Source of the DNA: CAUYUA01 sp963575675
GTDB taxonomy: Bacteria; Pseudomonadota; Alphaproteobacteria; Azospirillales; Azospirillaceae
NCBI GenBank assembly: GCA_963575675.1
Contig: CAUYUA010000055.1
Coordinates: 1 to 64,000 of the forward strand
DNA: 64,000 nucleotides
Direction of reading: 5' to 3'
Made by a program: the position numbers and the translations under genes. How positions within the stretch are numbered: position 1 is the stretch's first letter; the number at the start of each line of letters is the position of its first letter. Below the pieces are notes generated by a model. It was not told where the DNA came from. It searched no databases and worked only from the letters and a program-made list of their open reading frames with translations. Below are positions 53,222 to 62,071 of this stretch, one piece after another.

Positions 53222-53292
53222 AAAATTAAATAGGTCCAGGAACTGCGTTCATGATCGCGGAAAATTATGAGGCGTCCTGATTGTTTCTCTGT
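53222..53292 (+). repeat. Family A left half-element, upstream of a glycosyltransferase
   Basis: AAATTAAATAGGTCCAGGAA, GATCGCGGAAAATTATGAGG: the outer left arm only, followed by TTGTTTCTCTGTATCC. The matching right arm is at 54982-55094 beyond the next gene. Confidence 0.7.
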
Positions 53293-53323
53293 ATCCTAAA
53301 CAAGGAAAGGGTTCTGGAACAAA

Positions 53324-54907
53324 ATGGAAATTAATGACAACGTCGTTCCCCTCGTTAAACGCATCATAAAACTGATAGACCCAAACACCCATAGCAATAT
53401 AGACGTCACAAATTCTTCAACGTTTTTGAACGAGATCGATGATGTTTGTCGATACGCGGCAGAGCTTATTTTAGAAGACAGACAAGAACTGGTGGACGCC
53501 GTTTTTTTATCACCACATCCCGCAGACATTATCTTAAAGAACTCAATATTATTTATGATATCTCGTGACCCATTTTTTTATCGGCAAATGATTCATCCTC
53601 TCATCAATCAGATAAAAAACATATCCATCTCTTTTATTCATTACGTGTACTGGTGCATCAGCAGAGAATTATTTATTAGGCCCGTAAATTCTCCTGATGC
53701 GAACGCCTTCATATCCAGAGATTTATTTCGATATTATCGCGTGATGATTTGCGAAATATCACGACGACTTGAAATCTTGCCGAAATCCACTCATAAGCCA
53801 CGTCCATCAACGCCACGTCGCTTAGCTTTGATCACGGATCAATTCCTAGGACCGAGACATCAGCCCTCACGCGATATCTTTGAATGCGCAGTAAAACTTC
53901 AGGAAATATTCGAAGTCGAAGTGACGGTTTTCAACGTCAACCTTCGCCCACTCGATTCTTGCGCTCTATTTTATCCGCCGATGATCGCAAATATCGAGAC
54001 TACGTTCTCCGGCGCGCAATGGATTGAGATGAATGGTCGCTCCGTTCGTTTTATATCTTTCGTCGACAGAGCCTTCTCCATAGAAAAGATTGCTCATGTC
54101 GTTTCCATTCTTAACGCTTTCGACCCCGACGTAGTGATCGGATTTGGAGATTCTAATATAATAGCCGACCTCTTTGCAGAAAAAAGGCCTGTCATTTGTT
54201 TGCCGACCACATCCTCTTTGCCTTTTTCTCTTGGAGACATCGTTCTGGTTTGGGACAGCGCATGGAAAAACACGGACCTTACAACATGCTCCCGACTCAG
54301 TCGTTCGGTATTACGACCATTCCTCTATGCTTTATTCTTTCCTCCACGGAACGAGACATGGTCAAGAGATACGTTTTTGTTGACGGATGAAGATTTCATC
54401 ATGTCCATCGTCAGCAATCGACTTGATGAAGAAATCGACGGCCCGTTCTTGGAGTGCATTGATCGCCTTCTAACGGCCTGCCCAAGACTGCATATCTTGC
54501 TTGCCGGTCACGCAGAACAACTTCCTTCACGTTTGGCAAACCAACCGAATAGGCAAAGGCTTCACATTATTGGGTATGTCGAAGATGTTCGCGCGCTCTA
54601 TCAGATGAGCGACGGCGCGCTCAATCCTTTCCGAAGCGGTGGAGGCGCCAGCGTTGCCCTGGCTTTGGCCGAAGGAAGGCCGGTTGTCTCTTTGGCCACA
54701 GGCGACGGAAGCGCAGTAATAGGGCCGGACTTAACAGTCCCGGATGTCGAGAGATACATTGCGCGCGTCTCGGCGATGGCGACAAACCCCGATTTACGGA
54801 AAACTTTAGGCGCCGTTGCGCTTCAGCGTTTTTTACAGCGTTGCGACTGGTCCGAATCGATGAAACAGCTCTTTGGGTATTGTTGTGAAGCCATGACGCT
54901 GCCCTAA
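53324..54907 (+). CDS. GT-B fold glycosyltransferase with unusual N-terminal domain
   Basis: A 527-residue protein. The N-terminal 155 residues are helical, with no known motif (SFIHYVYWCISRELFIRPVN). Residues about 160-330 look like a GT-B first Rossmann domain (RRLALITDQFLGPRHQPSRD, DPDVVIGFGDSNIIADLFAE). Residues 350-520 are the sugar-nucleotide domain (LHILLAGHAEQLPSRLA, LHIIGYVEDVRALYQMSDGA, LNPFRSGGGASVALALAEGR PVV). The GGGASVALALAEGRPVV end is typical of GT4-like enzymes. The gene has lower GC than its neighbours, is alone, and lies between the two halves of a family A element, which hints at acquisition. ATG 53324 gives the longest frame; the ribosome site is weak. Confidence 0.72.
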   Translation: MEINDNVVPLVKRIIKLIDPNTHSNIDVTNSSTFLNEIDDVCRYAAELILEDRQELVDAVFLSPHPADIILKNSILFMISRDPFFYRQMIHPLINQIKNISISFIHYVYWCISRELFIRPVNSPDANAFISRDLFRYYRVMICEISRRLEILPKSTHKPRPSTPRRLALITDQFLGPRHQPSRDIFECAVKLQEIFEVEVTVFNVNLRPLDSCALFYPPMIANIETTFSGAQWIEMNGRSVRFISFVDRAFSIEKIAHVVSILNAFDPDVVIGFGDSNIIADLFAEKRPVICLPTTSSLPFSLGDIVLVWDSAWKNTDLTTCSRLSRSVLRPFLYALFFPPRNETWSRDTFLLTDEDFIMSIVSNRLDEEIDGPFLECIDRLLTACPRLHILLAGHAEQLPSRLANQPNRQRLHIIGYVEDVRALYQMSDGALNPFRSGGGASVALALAEGRPVVSLATGDGSAVIGPDLTVPDVERYIARVSAMATNPDLRKTLGAVALQRFLQRCDWSESMKQLFGYCCEAMTLP

Positions 54908-54981
54908 ATCCGACGCGCGAAAACCCCTAAATCCGACGCGCGGAAACAACGCGACGATGCCAATGCATGGCGTCAAAATAT

Positions 54982-55094
54982 CTAAAAAAACAAACGGTTC
55001 CAGAAAAAGATCGCTTCGCGAATAAGGGAGGCTTTCGCTCCCCCCTTATGATCCCCCACGACCAGGAACACAGTCCCTGGACCCTTTAATTTAA
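54982..55094 (+). repeat. Family A right half-element, downstream of the glycosyltransferase
   Basis: CAAACGGTTCCAGAAAAAGA, CGCTTCGCGAATAAGGGAGG, CAGTCCCTGGACCCTTTAAT: inner and outer right arms only. The end supplies the TAA stop codon (55086-55088) of the uvrD gene. Paired with 53222-53292. Confidence 0.75.
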
Positions 55095-57374
55095 AAGAGA
55101 ATTTTCCAAACGAACAAAGCTGGCCATCACCATTCTCCGTCCCGCTTGATCAAACATAACATCCAATTTATCACCATCCACCGCCACAACGCTTCCACCA
55201 CCAAACTTCTGGTGAAACACCCGATTCCCTTCCACAAAACTACACGATCGACGCGAGACGTCCACCACTTTAGCCCCAACGGCCACTCCACGCCCCCACC
55301 CATTGCGTCCAGAACCCGCCACCGTCTCCGATTGCCCACCATAACGCCCACCGCCACCCCACGCTTTAGGCGGAATGTGATCATAGGATAAATGATCCGC
55401 AGGCAATTCACTCAGAAAGCGAGACGGAATTGCATCCACCCAATTGCCGTAAATACGCCGACGCGCCACACAAGTAATATAAGCCTGACGACGCGCCCGC
55501 GTAATCCCCACATAAGCCAATCGACGCTCTTCCTCCAACGCCGCCGCGCCATTCTCATCCATCGCGCGCAGACTGGGAAACAAACCATCCTCCCACCCCG
55601 GCAAGAACACGATGTCGAACTCCAACCCTTTGGCGCTGTGCAATGTCATCAACGTAACCATAGCTCCGGCGGCGGCCTCCACCCCATCCATCACCAACGA
55701 AACATGCTCCAAAAACCCTTGCAGCGACTCGAACTCGGCAATGGCGCTGACCAGCTCCTTCAAGTTTTCCAGCCGCCCCGGAGCCTCCGGAGACTTGTCT
55801 TCCAACCACATACGCGAATACCCCGATTCGTCGAGCACCCGCCGCACCAAATCCGTATGCCCTCCCTCCCCTTGCCAAGCATCGGCGCGCCAACGCGCGA
55901 AATCCGCCATTAAACCGCGCAAAGTTTGACGCGGCTTCGGCTTCAGCTCATCGGTTTCAATCAACCGCAAAGCCGCTTCATGCAGAGGAATCCGTAGAGC
56001 CCGAGCCGTTTGATACAGAGTCTGCATCACCGCCGGACCAAAACCGCGCTTAGGAACATTGATGATTCGCTCGAAAGCCAAATCGTCCGCCGGCTGCACA
56101 ATAACCCGCAAATACGCCAAAGCGTCACGAATCTCTTGACGCTCATAGAACCTCAGCCCGCCCACCACGCGATACGGCAACCCCAAGGTGAGAAACCGTT
56201 CTTCGAATTCACGAGTCTGAGAACCGGCGCGCACCAAAATCGCCATAGCGCCTAATGATTCTCCGCGACGTTGCAGCGTTTCGATTTCCTCGCCAATCCA
56301 TTGAGCTTCTTCAATCCCGTCCAACAGAGCCCGAACACGCACAAGTTCGCCGTTTCCTGCGGCAGTCCACAAAGTCTTACCCAAACGCGACTGATTTCGT
56401 GCGATCAAGCCGGACGCTGCGCCGAGAATATGGCCGGTCGAGCGATAATTTTCTTCAAGACGAATGACGCGCGCGCCAGGAAAATCTTGTTCGAATCGTA
56501 AAATATTCCCGATCTCCGCGCCACGCCAACCATAGATTGACTGGTCTTCGTCTCCAACCACGCACAAATTACGACGCGCCTGAGCCAACAGACGCAACCA
56601 AAGATATTGAACGACATTGGTGTCTTGATACTCATCGACCAAGATGTAGCAAAAACGCTGATGATACTCCGCCAAAATATCCGGATGCTTTTGAAAGATC
56701 GTCACATTATGCAACAACAAGTCGCCAAAATCACAGGCGTTTAAAGACGTCAAACGCTCCTGATATTGGGCGTAAAGCGCAACGGATCGTCCTTCCGCAA
56801 TTTTCCCTCCATCTTTGGGAGAAAGTTTATGAGGAAGAACGGCGCGATCTTTCCAGCGCTCGAACTGAGACAGAATCTGCCGAGGCGGCCATTTTTTGGC
56901 GTCGATGCGCTCGGCTTCCAGAATTTGCTTCACCAATCGAAGCTGATCGTCCGTATCGAGAATTGTGAAATTGCCGGTCAACCCGACCAATTCGGCGTGT
57001 CGCCGCAAAATCCGCGCCGCCAGAGAATGAAACGTGCCCATCCACCAACCTTCAGCGTCGCCGCCGATCAAAGCCGCAACGCGATCGCGCATCTCGCGCG
57101 CCGCCTTGTTGGTGAAAGTGACGGTGAGAATGTTGTAGGGCGACAAACGCCGCGAGGCCAAAAGATGAGCCATCCGGGTGGTGAGAACCCGCGTCTTGCC
57201 GGTTCCGGCCCCAGCCAGAACAAGAACCGGTCCATCCAAGGCTTCGGCGGCTTCGCGTTGCCGATCGTTCAAGCCTTGAAAGTAGTTCGGCGGCGACGAC
57301 GCAGCGCTTCCCCCTCTTCCGGCGAACGGCGCTCCCGGCTCTTGATCAAGCCCAAAAGGATCAAAATCTGACAT
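55086..57374 (-). CDS. uvrD: UvrD/PcrA-type DNA helicase
   Basis: A 762-residue superfamily 1 helicase for excision repair and recombination control. Motif I LAGAGTGKTRVLTTRMAHLL, Ia TFTNKAAREMRDRV, II ILVDEYQDTN, III VVGDEDQSIYGWRGAEIGNI, IV VIRLEENYRSTGHIL, V LMTLHSAKGLEFDIVFLPGW, VI AYVGITRARRQAYIT. The C-terminus has the KVVDVSRRSCSFVEGNRVFH region and a Tudor-like end (VVAVDGDKLDVMFDQAGRRM). ATG 57374 is preferred to TTG 57383. Its stop lies inside the repeat right half-element at 54982-55094. Confidence 0.95.
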   Translation of the reverse strand: MSDFDPFGLDQEPGAPFAGRGGSAASSPPNYFQGLNDRQREAAEALDGPVLVLAGAGTGKTRVLTTRMAHLLASRRLSPYNILTVTFTNKAAREMRDRVAALIGGDAEGWWMGTFHSLAARILRRHAELVGLTGNFTILDTDDQLRLVKQILEAERIDAKKWPPRQILSQFERWKDRAVLPHKLSPKDGGKIAEGRSVALYAQYQERLTSLNACDFGDLLLHNVTIFQKHPDILAEYHQRFCYILVDEYQDTNVVQYLWLRLLAQARRNLCVVGDEDQSIYGWRGAEIGNILRFEQDFPGARVIRLEENYRSTGHILGAASGLIARNQSRLGKTLWTAAGNGELVRVRALLDGIEEAQWIGEEIETLQRRGESLGAMAILVRAGSQTREFEERFLTLGLPYRVVGGLRFYERQEIRDALAYLRVIVQPADDLAFERIINVPKRGFGPAVMQTLYQTARALRIPLHEAALRLIETDELKPKPRQTLRGLMADFARWRADAWQGEGGHTDLVRRVLDESGYSRMWLEDKSPEAPGRLENLKELVSAIAEFESLQGFLEHVSLVMDGVEAAAGAMVTLMTLHSAKGLEFDIVFLPGWEDGLFPSLRAMDENGAAALEEERRLAYVGITRARRQAYITCVARRRIYGNWVDAIPSRFLSELPADHLSYDHIPPKAWGGGGRYGGQSETVAGSGRNGWGRGVAVGAKVVDVSRRSCSFVEGNRVFHQKFGGGSVVAVDGDKLDVMFDQAGRRMVMASFVRLENSLLN

Positions 57375-57464
57375 GGGACGCAATCTACTCTATAACGCCG
57401 AAATCCGGCACATGATTCGACGCCCATTATCAAGCCTTGCTAAGCCCAGAGCAATCCCATTAGT

Positions 57465-57745
57465 AAATTAAATAGGGTTGAGGACCGCGTTCCTCGTCAC
57501 AGAGACATCGTAAGAGAGAGGGTAAAGAGCGAAAGCCTCTCCCATTCGCGAAGCGAACCTCCGCTGGAATCGTTTGCCTATATACGCCTATCCTGTATAA
57601 ATCACTCCATATAGACCGTTAACAAAAGCGAAAAGCCCCCCCCCCTCCAGAGGAGGATCGCTTCGCGGATAACAAGGAGCTTTCGTCTTCGGCCCGAGCG
57701 ACTGGGAACACAGTCCCCGGACCCGTTTGTTTTCCGGACCTGTTT
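57465..57745. repeat. Palindromic repeat family A, copy 13
   Basis: Left end AAATTAAATAGGGTTGAGGA, right end GGGAACACAGTCCCCGGACC. Inner arms ATTCGCGAAGCGAACCTCCG and CCAGAGGAGGATCGCTTCGC. A run of 10 C stands at about 57636-57645. It lies between uvrD and the cyclase gene. Confidence 0.88.
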
Positions 57746-57853
57746 ATTTTATTGATGAAACTGTGCAATTGCGCTCCGAAGGAAAGCGGTTGGCCCAGAT
57801 CAAAGAACGGATCATACTCAAATCCGCGTGCTGTTAATAAAGAGAGCGAGGCG

Positions 57854-59842
57854 ATGGGAGATTCGGAAGAAAGAACAACATGGTGGAATCGGTTGTGCGC
57901 CGGCGCCAAACGATTCGGCATCGGCCAAGCTCTAACATTGGCCGTGGTCTGGATCTGCGCGGTGGGAGTGGCGCTGGCTCTGCCGCGTTACTTTGCGCCG
58001 GTGGGCGTGACAGAGAACTGGGTGACGGACTTGATCACCACTTTCGCCACGCCGCAAGAACCACAAAATCAAGACGTGATTTTGTTGACGATTACCGAAG
58101 ACACTCTGGCGCAGTTTCCGTATCGATCGCCATTGGATCGCTCGTACATCGCCAATTTGTTAAGAACTCTTGAAAAAGTCGGCGTCCGAGCCGTCGGGTT
58201 CGACATTTTGTTCGACCAACCGACGGAACCAAGCAAAGACGAAGACTTGGCGCGCGCTTTTCGCGAAGTGAAAATTCCGGTGGCGTCCGCTCGGGGCGGC
58301 AAGGAAGCCGGGTTAACCGACGCGCAATTGGCGTTTTTGTCTCAATACGCAGCGCCGATACTGCCGGGCGCCGCCAATCTGGAGCGTGATGATCGCGACG
58401 GCGCCGTTCGAAAGATTCACCCGCCGGTCAACGGAATTCCGAGTCTGCCTGGAGCTTTGGCGCAAGCTCTGGGACGAAAAATTCCGGAAACTGCAGTTTC
58501 CATTCTCTATCGACGCGGCCCCAATGCGGAAACATCGGCATTCGCCTCGTTTCCATCGCATTTAGTGGAGTCGCTGCCCCCGGAGTGGCTAAACGGAAAA
58601 GTGGCGCTGGTCGGCTTGGACCTGCCGCAAGACGACCGCCACCGCACGCCCTTTGCGGCGGCGTTTGGCGGACGTGAAGGCACGATTCCCGGCGTGACCA
58701 TTCACGCGCACGCCTTGGCGCAAATGCTGGACGGGCGTTCGCGCCCCGAATGGAGCGCAACGGAAGAAGCAATTTCGGCAGGCTTTATGGCCGGAGTCGG
58801 AATTCTCTTGGCCTTAAGCTCCCTGCCGGGTTGGATAGGCGCTCTGGTGGGCGCAACCGCTTTGTCGGCTCCGTGGATCGGCGGTTACTTTTTGGTGGTC
58901 TCGGGAGGCCCCGTCGCGCCGCCGTTGACGCCGACTCTGGTCATGATCATGACCTTGGCGATCAGCTCCAACGTCGTCGGACGTCGGTTGCGAGACGAAA
59001 AACGTTTTGTCGAGTCGGCGTTCGGACGTTATGTTTCTCCGGCGATTCTGGCCGAGTTGCAAGAAGATCCAAGCCGTTTGCGCTTAGGCGGCGAACGACG
59101 CGAACTGACTTATGTCTTTACCGACATCGCGGGTTTCACCACGCTTTCGGAAAGTCTGGCTCCTGACGTCATCGCCGAGCTACTCAATCGATATCTTGAC
59201 GGCATGAGCGCCATTGTTCTGGACCACCAGGGCACAATCGATAAATATATCGGCGACGCGGTGGTGGCGGTGTTCGGAGCGCCCGTGGCGCGCAGTGACG
59301 ACGCAGATCGCGCCGTCGCATGCGCCGTGGAGCTGGATCGGTTCGCTGCGCGTTTCCGAACCGAAAACACCGAATACGGCTTCGGCCTCACCCGAATCGG
59401 CGTAAACAGCGGCGGCGCGGTGGTGGGCAATTTCGGCGGCTCTGCGCGATTCGACTACACGGCGATCGGCGATACGGTAAACACCGCCGCGCGTCTGGAG
59501 GGCGTAAACAAATATCTTGGAACCCGGATCGCCATTGGACATCGCACCGTCGAGTTGTGTCGGCGACATTCCTTCCGACCAATCGCGGAAATCGTGCTAA
59601 AAGGGAAAACAACGGCCATTCCTGTTTTCTCGCCTGTGACGGACGTCGATGATCCAGACCTGATCAAGGCGTATTATCACGCCTACGCCCGTCTCAAAGA
59701 CGGCGATCCGGAGGCGCCGGCGCTATTCGCCGCTTTGGCTGAGCGTTGGCCGAACGATGCGCCTGTAATGTTGCATCAACGTCGTTTGAATAAAGCAGGG
59801 TCTGCATCCATTGGGGTGTCGCTGGTCATGGAGGATAAATAA
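57854..59842 (+). CDS. CHASE2-domain class III adenylate/guanylate cyclase
   Basis: A 662-residue membrane cyclase. The first helix (about 20-42, LTLAVVWICAVGVALALPRY) is followed by a periplasmic CHASE2 sensor (DVILLTITEDTLAQFPYRSP LDR; VGVRAVGFDILFDQPTEP; GKVALVGLDLPQDDRHRTPF). Further helices lie near 330-400 (GFMAGVGILLALSSLPGW; VGATALSAPWIGGYFLVVSG). The catalytic domain has the two metal-binding aspartates in VFTDIAGFTTLSE and YIGDAVVAVFGAP, the substrate Lys in TIDKYIGD and Thr in DYTAIGDTVNTAARLEG, as in class IIIb enzymes. ATG 57854 is chosen with GAGCGAGG ahead; longer forms start at TTG 57752. Its partner gene begins 1 base after its stop. Confidence 0.9.
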   Translation: MGDSEERTTWWNRLCAGAKRFGIGQALTLAVVWICAVGVALALPRYFAPVGVTENWVTDLITTFATPQEPQNQDVILLTITEDTLAQFPYRSPLDRSYIANLLRTLEKVGVRAVGFDILFDQPTEPSKDEDLARAFREVKIPVASARGGKEAGLTDAQLAFLSQYAAPILPGAANLERDDRDGAVRKIHPPVNGIPSLPGALAQALGRKIPETAVSILYRRGPNAETSAFASFPSHLVESLPPEWLNGKVALVGLDLPQDDRHRTPFAAAFGGREGTIPGVTIHAHALAQMLDGRSRPEWSATEEAISAGFMAGVGILLALSSLPGWIGALVGATALSAPWIGGYFLVVSGGPVAPPLTPTLVMIMTLAISSNVVGRRLRDEKRFVESAFGRYVSPAILAELQEDPSRLRLGGERRELTYVFTDIAGFTTLSESLAPDVIAELLNRYLDGMSAIVLDHQGTIDKYIGDAVVAVFGAPVARSDDADRAVACAVELDRFAARFRTENTEYGFGLTRIGVNSGGAVVGNFGGSARFDYTAIGDTVNTAARLEGVNKYLGTRIAIGHRTVELCRRHSFRPIAEIVLKGKTTAIPVFSPVTDVDDPDLIKAYYHAYARLKDGDPEAPALFAALAERWPNDAPVMLHQRRLNKAGSASIGVSLVMEDK

Positions 59843-59843
59843 A

Positions 59844-60578
59844 ATGAAAATACAAGGAGTGTGGCGTCATGGCTGTGGCGCCTTGTTGGCTGGTCTGGCG
59901 ATCGTCGTCGGATTGGCTTTGACGACCAAATCGGCAAAAGCCGACGCCGTGGTGATTCGCACCACAGCGCCGTCTCTTAAAGCCGGACAAATGGTGAAAA
60001 CCGGCGAAAAAGTTTCTCTGCCTGCGGGAGCGACGGCGACTTTGGTGGGAAAAGACGGCAAAACCATTTCTTTGACAGGCCCGTTCAACGGCTTGGCCGA
60101 AAGCGGCGGCGGCGGCGGCGGCGATCCTCAGGTGGTGGCGGCGCTTTCTCGCCTGCTGACCGCCAAGGGAACCGAAACCAGCACTCTAGGAGCCACCCGC
60201 TCGGCTTCAGGCGCGTCCAAAGACGATCCTTATGTGGTCATTCCGACCGACGGCGACCATTGTCAAGTCGCAAACGCTCCGGCGGTGATGAAACGCGCCA
60301 TCGGCATTGCCGACGAAGAGATTATAATCACGCCTGAAGGGGGCGAACCGATCACTGTGGCGTGGGCCGCCGGCGAGCTGGAGTTGCTGTGGCCGGAAGC
60401 CGCAGCGATGAAGGACAAGGGAGTTTATTTCGTAAAAGTTCCGGGACGCTCCAAGCCATGGAGAATCGTGACGCATGTGGCGTCGAAACCGATGAGCAGT
60501 CCAGTCGCCACGGTGGCGTGGATGGCCGATCAAGGGTGCCGTCGCCAAGCGCTGGTGTTGCTCAACCAATTACACTAA
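59844..60578 (+). CDS. Exported FecR-like protein coupled to the CHASE2 cyclase
   Basis: A 244-residue exported protein; signal peptide to about residue 33 (LLAGLAIVVGLALTTKSAKA). A FecR-like segment follows (LKAGQMVKTGEKVSLPAGAT, LVGKDGKTISLTGPFNG), a Gly-rich hinge, and a second domain (VIPTDGDHCQVANAP; WAAGELELLWPEAAAMKDKG VYF region). GGAGG precedes ATG 59844, one base after the cyclase stop; the two are surely co-translated. FecR-domain proteins next to CHASE2 cyclases occur in other proteobacteria; the protein may present a periplasmic signal to the cyclase sensor. Confidence 0.78.
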   Translation: MKIQGVWRHGCGALLAGLAIVVGLALTTKSAKADAVVIRTTAPSLKAGQMVKTGEKVSLPAGATATLVGKDGKTISLTGPFNGLAESGGGGGGDPQVVAALSRLLTAKGTETSTLGATRSASGASKDDPYVVIPTDGDHCQVANAPAVMKRAIGIADEEIIITPEGGEPITVAWAAGELELLWPEAAAMKDKGVYFVKVPGRSKPWRIVTHVASKPMSSPVATVAWMADQGCRRQALVLLNQLH

Positions 60579-60635
60579 GTTGAAGGACGTAGGTTTGTCT
60601 ACGCCCTCCCCGCTTTAGGAAACCGAAAATCCAAT

Positions 60636-60681
60636 CTTTGGAATCCGTTCAAGTAAAAGAACGGATTCCAAAGTCTTTTTT
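60636..60681 (+). terminator. Rho-independent terminator of the cyclase operon
   Basis: Perfect 15-base-pair stem, CTTTGGAATCCGTTC and GAACGGATTCCAAAG, 8-base loop, followed by TCTTTTTT. The remaining 60682-60982 is AT-rich, with no gene. Confidence 0.9.
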
Positions 60682-60982
60682 GGCCAGAGCATCCCAAAAA
60701 ACGGCCCTTTCAACATCCGTTTTTAAGGAACCCTCAGAAAAATACACATTGAGTTTAAGGATACTGCAAAATATAAAACAATCATCCCACCCGTTGCTTT
60801 TTTTTATTGTCCACTTCATCAACATAAAATCACTATTCGGAACACTGATGATCGGTTCAAAATACTGCTTGCATCTTTAAGAAACCTCTTTCGCACACAT
60901 CGAAGAAGAGGTATAGACATGACGTCCTTTTGGAGAAAATCGGCGCGTCGTTTGGGACTGTGGCGAGGATTGTGAGTAAGTC

Positions 60983-61759
60983 ATGGCGAAACCTCTATCC
61001 GCAGAAGATATTGAAGATCGGCTGTTCATCGAGTTCGTGGATGACGCGCGCGATCGTTTGCAGGTTTTAAACCACGCTCTGGAGCGTTTGGCGAATCGCC
61101 AAAGCACCGACGCCGATATCATTGCGCTGGTGCGCAAAGAGGCTCATAATCTGAAAGGGTGCGGCACGTCTTTCGGCTTCCCCGCCGTCAGTTTGATTGC
61201 CCATCGGTTGGAAGATTACCTCAGCGGCTTGACTCGCTTGACGGATCGTCAACGCGAAGACATCCAGGTGTTTTTGGATCGCATCGCGGAAGTGGTCGAT
61301 CGCACAAAGCAGCCGGAACTAGCGGAAACCAATCGAATTATCCGCTCGTTGCCTGTGCGCTACGTGTTCGAAGTGGCCGATGTCGATGTCCACGACATAG
61401 AAATCATGCTGGTGACGCCTTCAAAAGTCATGGCGAAAAAAGTGGGAACCGAATTGGCCGCATGCGGTTTCCGCGCCATTACAGTGCATGATCCAATCGA
61501 GTCGATCAGCTTGGCCGTGCGTATGCCGCCGGATATGGTGATTGCGTCATTGGTGATGGACGGTCTTAGTGGTCTGGACCTGATTCGCGGTTTGCGCGCC
61601 ATGTCGGTAACCCAAAAAGTTCCGATGGCGTTGCTGACCAGTCTGGACCTCGATAACGCGGTGCTGCGCGAAGTTCCCGTGGGAGTAGGCGTCATTCGCG
61701 TTGGAAGCCACTTTGGCGAAGACTTCGCCGCAATAATCACGCGCTTCAATTTAGGCTAG
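60983..61759 (+). CDS. Hpt-domain protein fused to a pseudo-receiver
   Basis: A 258-residue signalling protein. N-terminal histidine phosphotransfer domain (about 1-120) with the phosphorylatable His in VRKEAHNLKGCGTSFGFPAV. The C-terminal receiver-like domain (about 135-258) begins EIMLVTPSKVMAKKVGTELA, where the acidic pair is lost. The usual phospho-Asp position reads MVIASLVMDGLSGLDLIRGL, with Ser in place of Asp. So the receiver half is probably not phosphorylated and may act as a protein-docking part. The start has no clear ribosome site. A short stem (ACATGGC/GCCATGT, 61789-61805) lies downstream. Its kinase partner is unknown. Confidence 0.82.
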   Translation: MAKPLSAEDIEDRLFIEFVDDARDRLQVLNHALERLANRQSTDADIIALVRKEAHNLKGCGTSFGFPAVSLIAHRLEDYLSGLTRLTDRQREDIQVFLDRIAEVVDRTKQPELAETNRIIRSLPVRYVFEVADVDVHDIEIMLVTPSKVMAKKVGTELAACGFRAITVHDPIESISLAVRMPPDMVIASLVMDGLSGLDLIRGLRAMSVTQKVPMALLTSLDLDNAVLREVPVGVGVIRVGSHFGEDFAAIITRFNLG

Positions 61760-61915
61760 CCCAATCGAGCGCATCTAAAGAAGAAAAGACATGGCGGAGC
61801 CATGTGGAATCGTGGTTTCGCCTTCAGTCGAGTGCAGGTGTAATGTTTGCCCGACCTCTCTAAGAAGACTTTGGTTTATGCAACGGAAGCGTAGGGTCAA
61901 AAAGCGGCTTCAAAG

Positions 61916-62071
61916 ATGATGTCGAGATTGTCGATGCTGTTGGGTCACGCCTGGACATGCGATTCATATCTGATCGGGAAAGACGCGCTGATTATCGCGC
62001 CACGCAACGGCGCATGGCGGAAACTCAAGATGCTGTGGTTCCTGATCGTGGATTCCGAGAGACACCAGTGA
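61916..62071 (+). CDS. Possible 51-residue peptide overlapping the glgX start
   Basis: A short frame MMSRLSMLLGHAWTCDSY ending ...VDSERHQ. Its TGA stop overlaps a GTG start of glgX (GTGA, 62068-62071). No ribosome site and no known family; probably coincidental, recorded because of the overlap. Confidence 0.15.
   Translation: MMSRLSMLLGHAWTCDSYLIGKDALIIAPRNGAWRKLKMLWFLIVDSERHQ

Noticed and set aside
1200..57745. CRISPR interpretation of the dispersed repeats
   Set aside because: Copies are scattered kilobases apart, palindromic and of unequal length; there are no regular spacers and no cas genes.
60638..60880. 80-residue frame downstream of the FecR-like gene
   Set aside because: It begins inside the terminator stem, has no ribosome site and is AT-rich without motifs.
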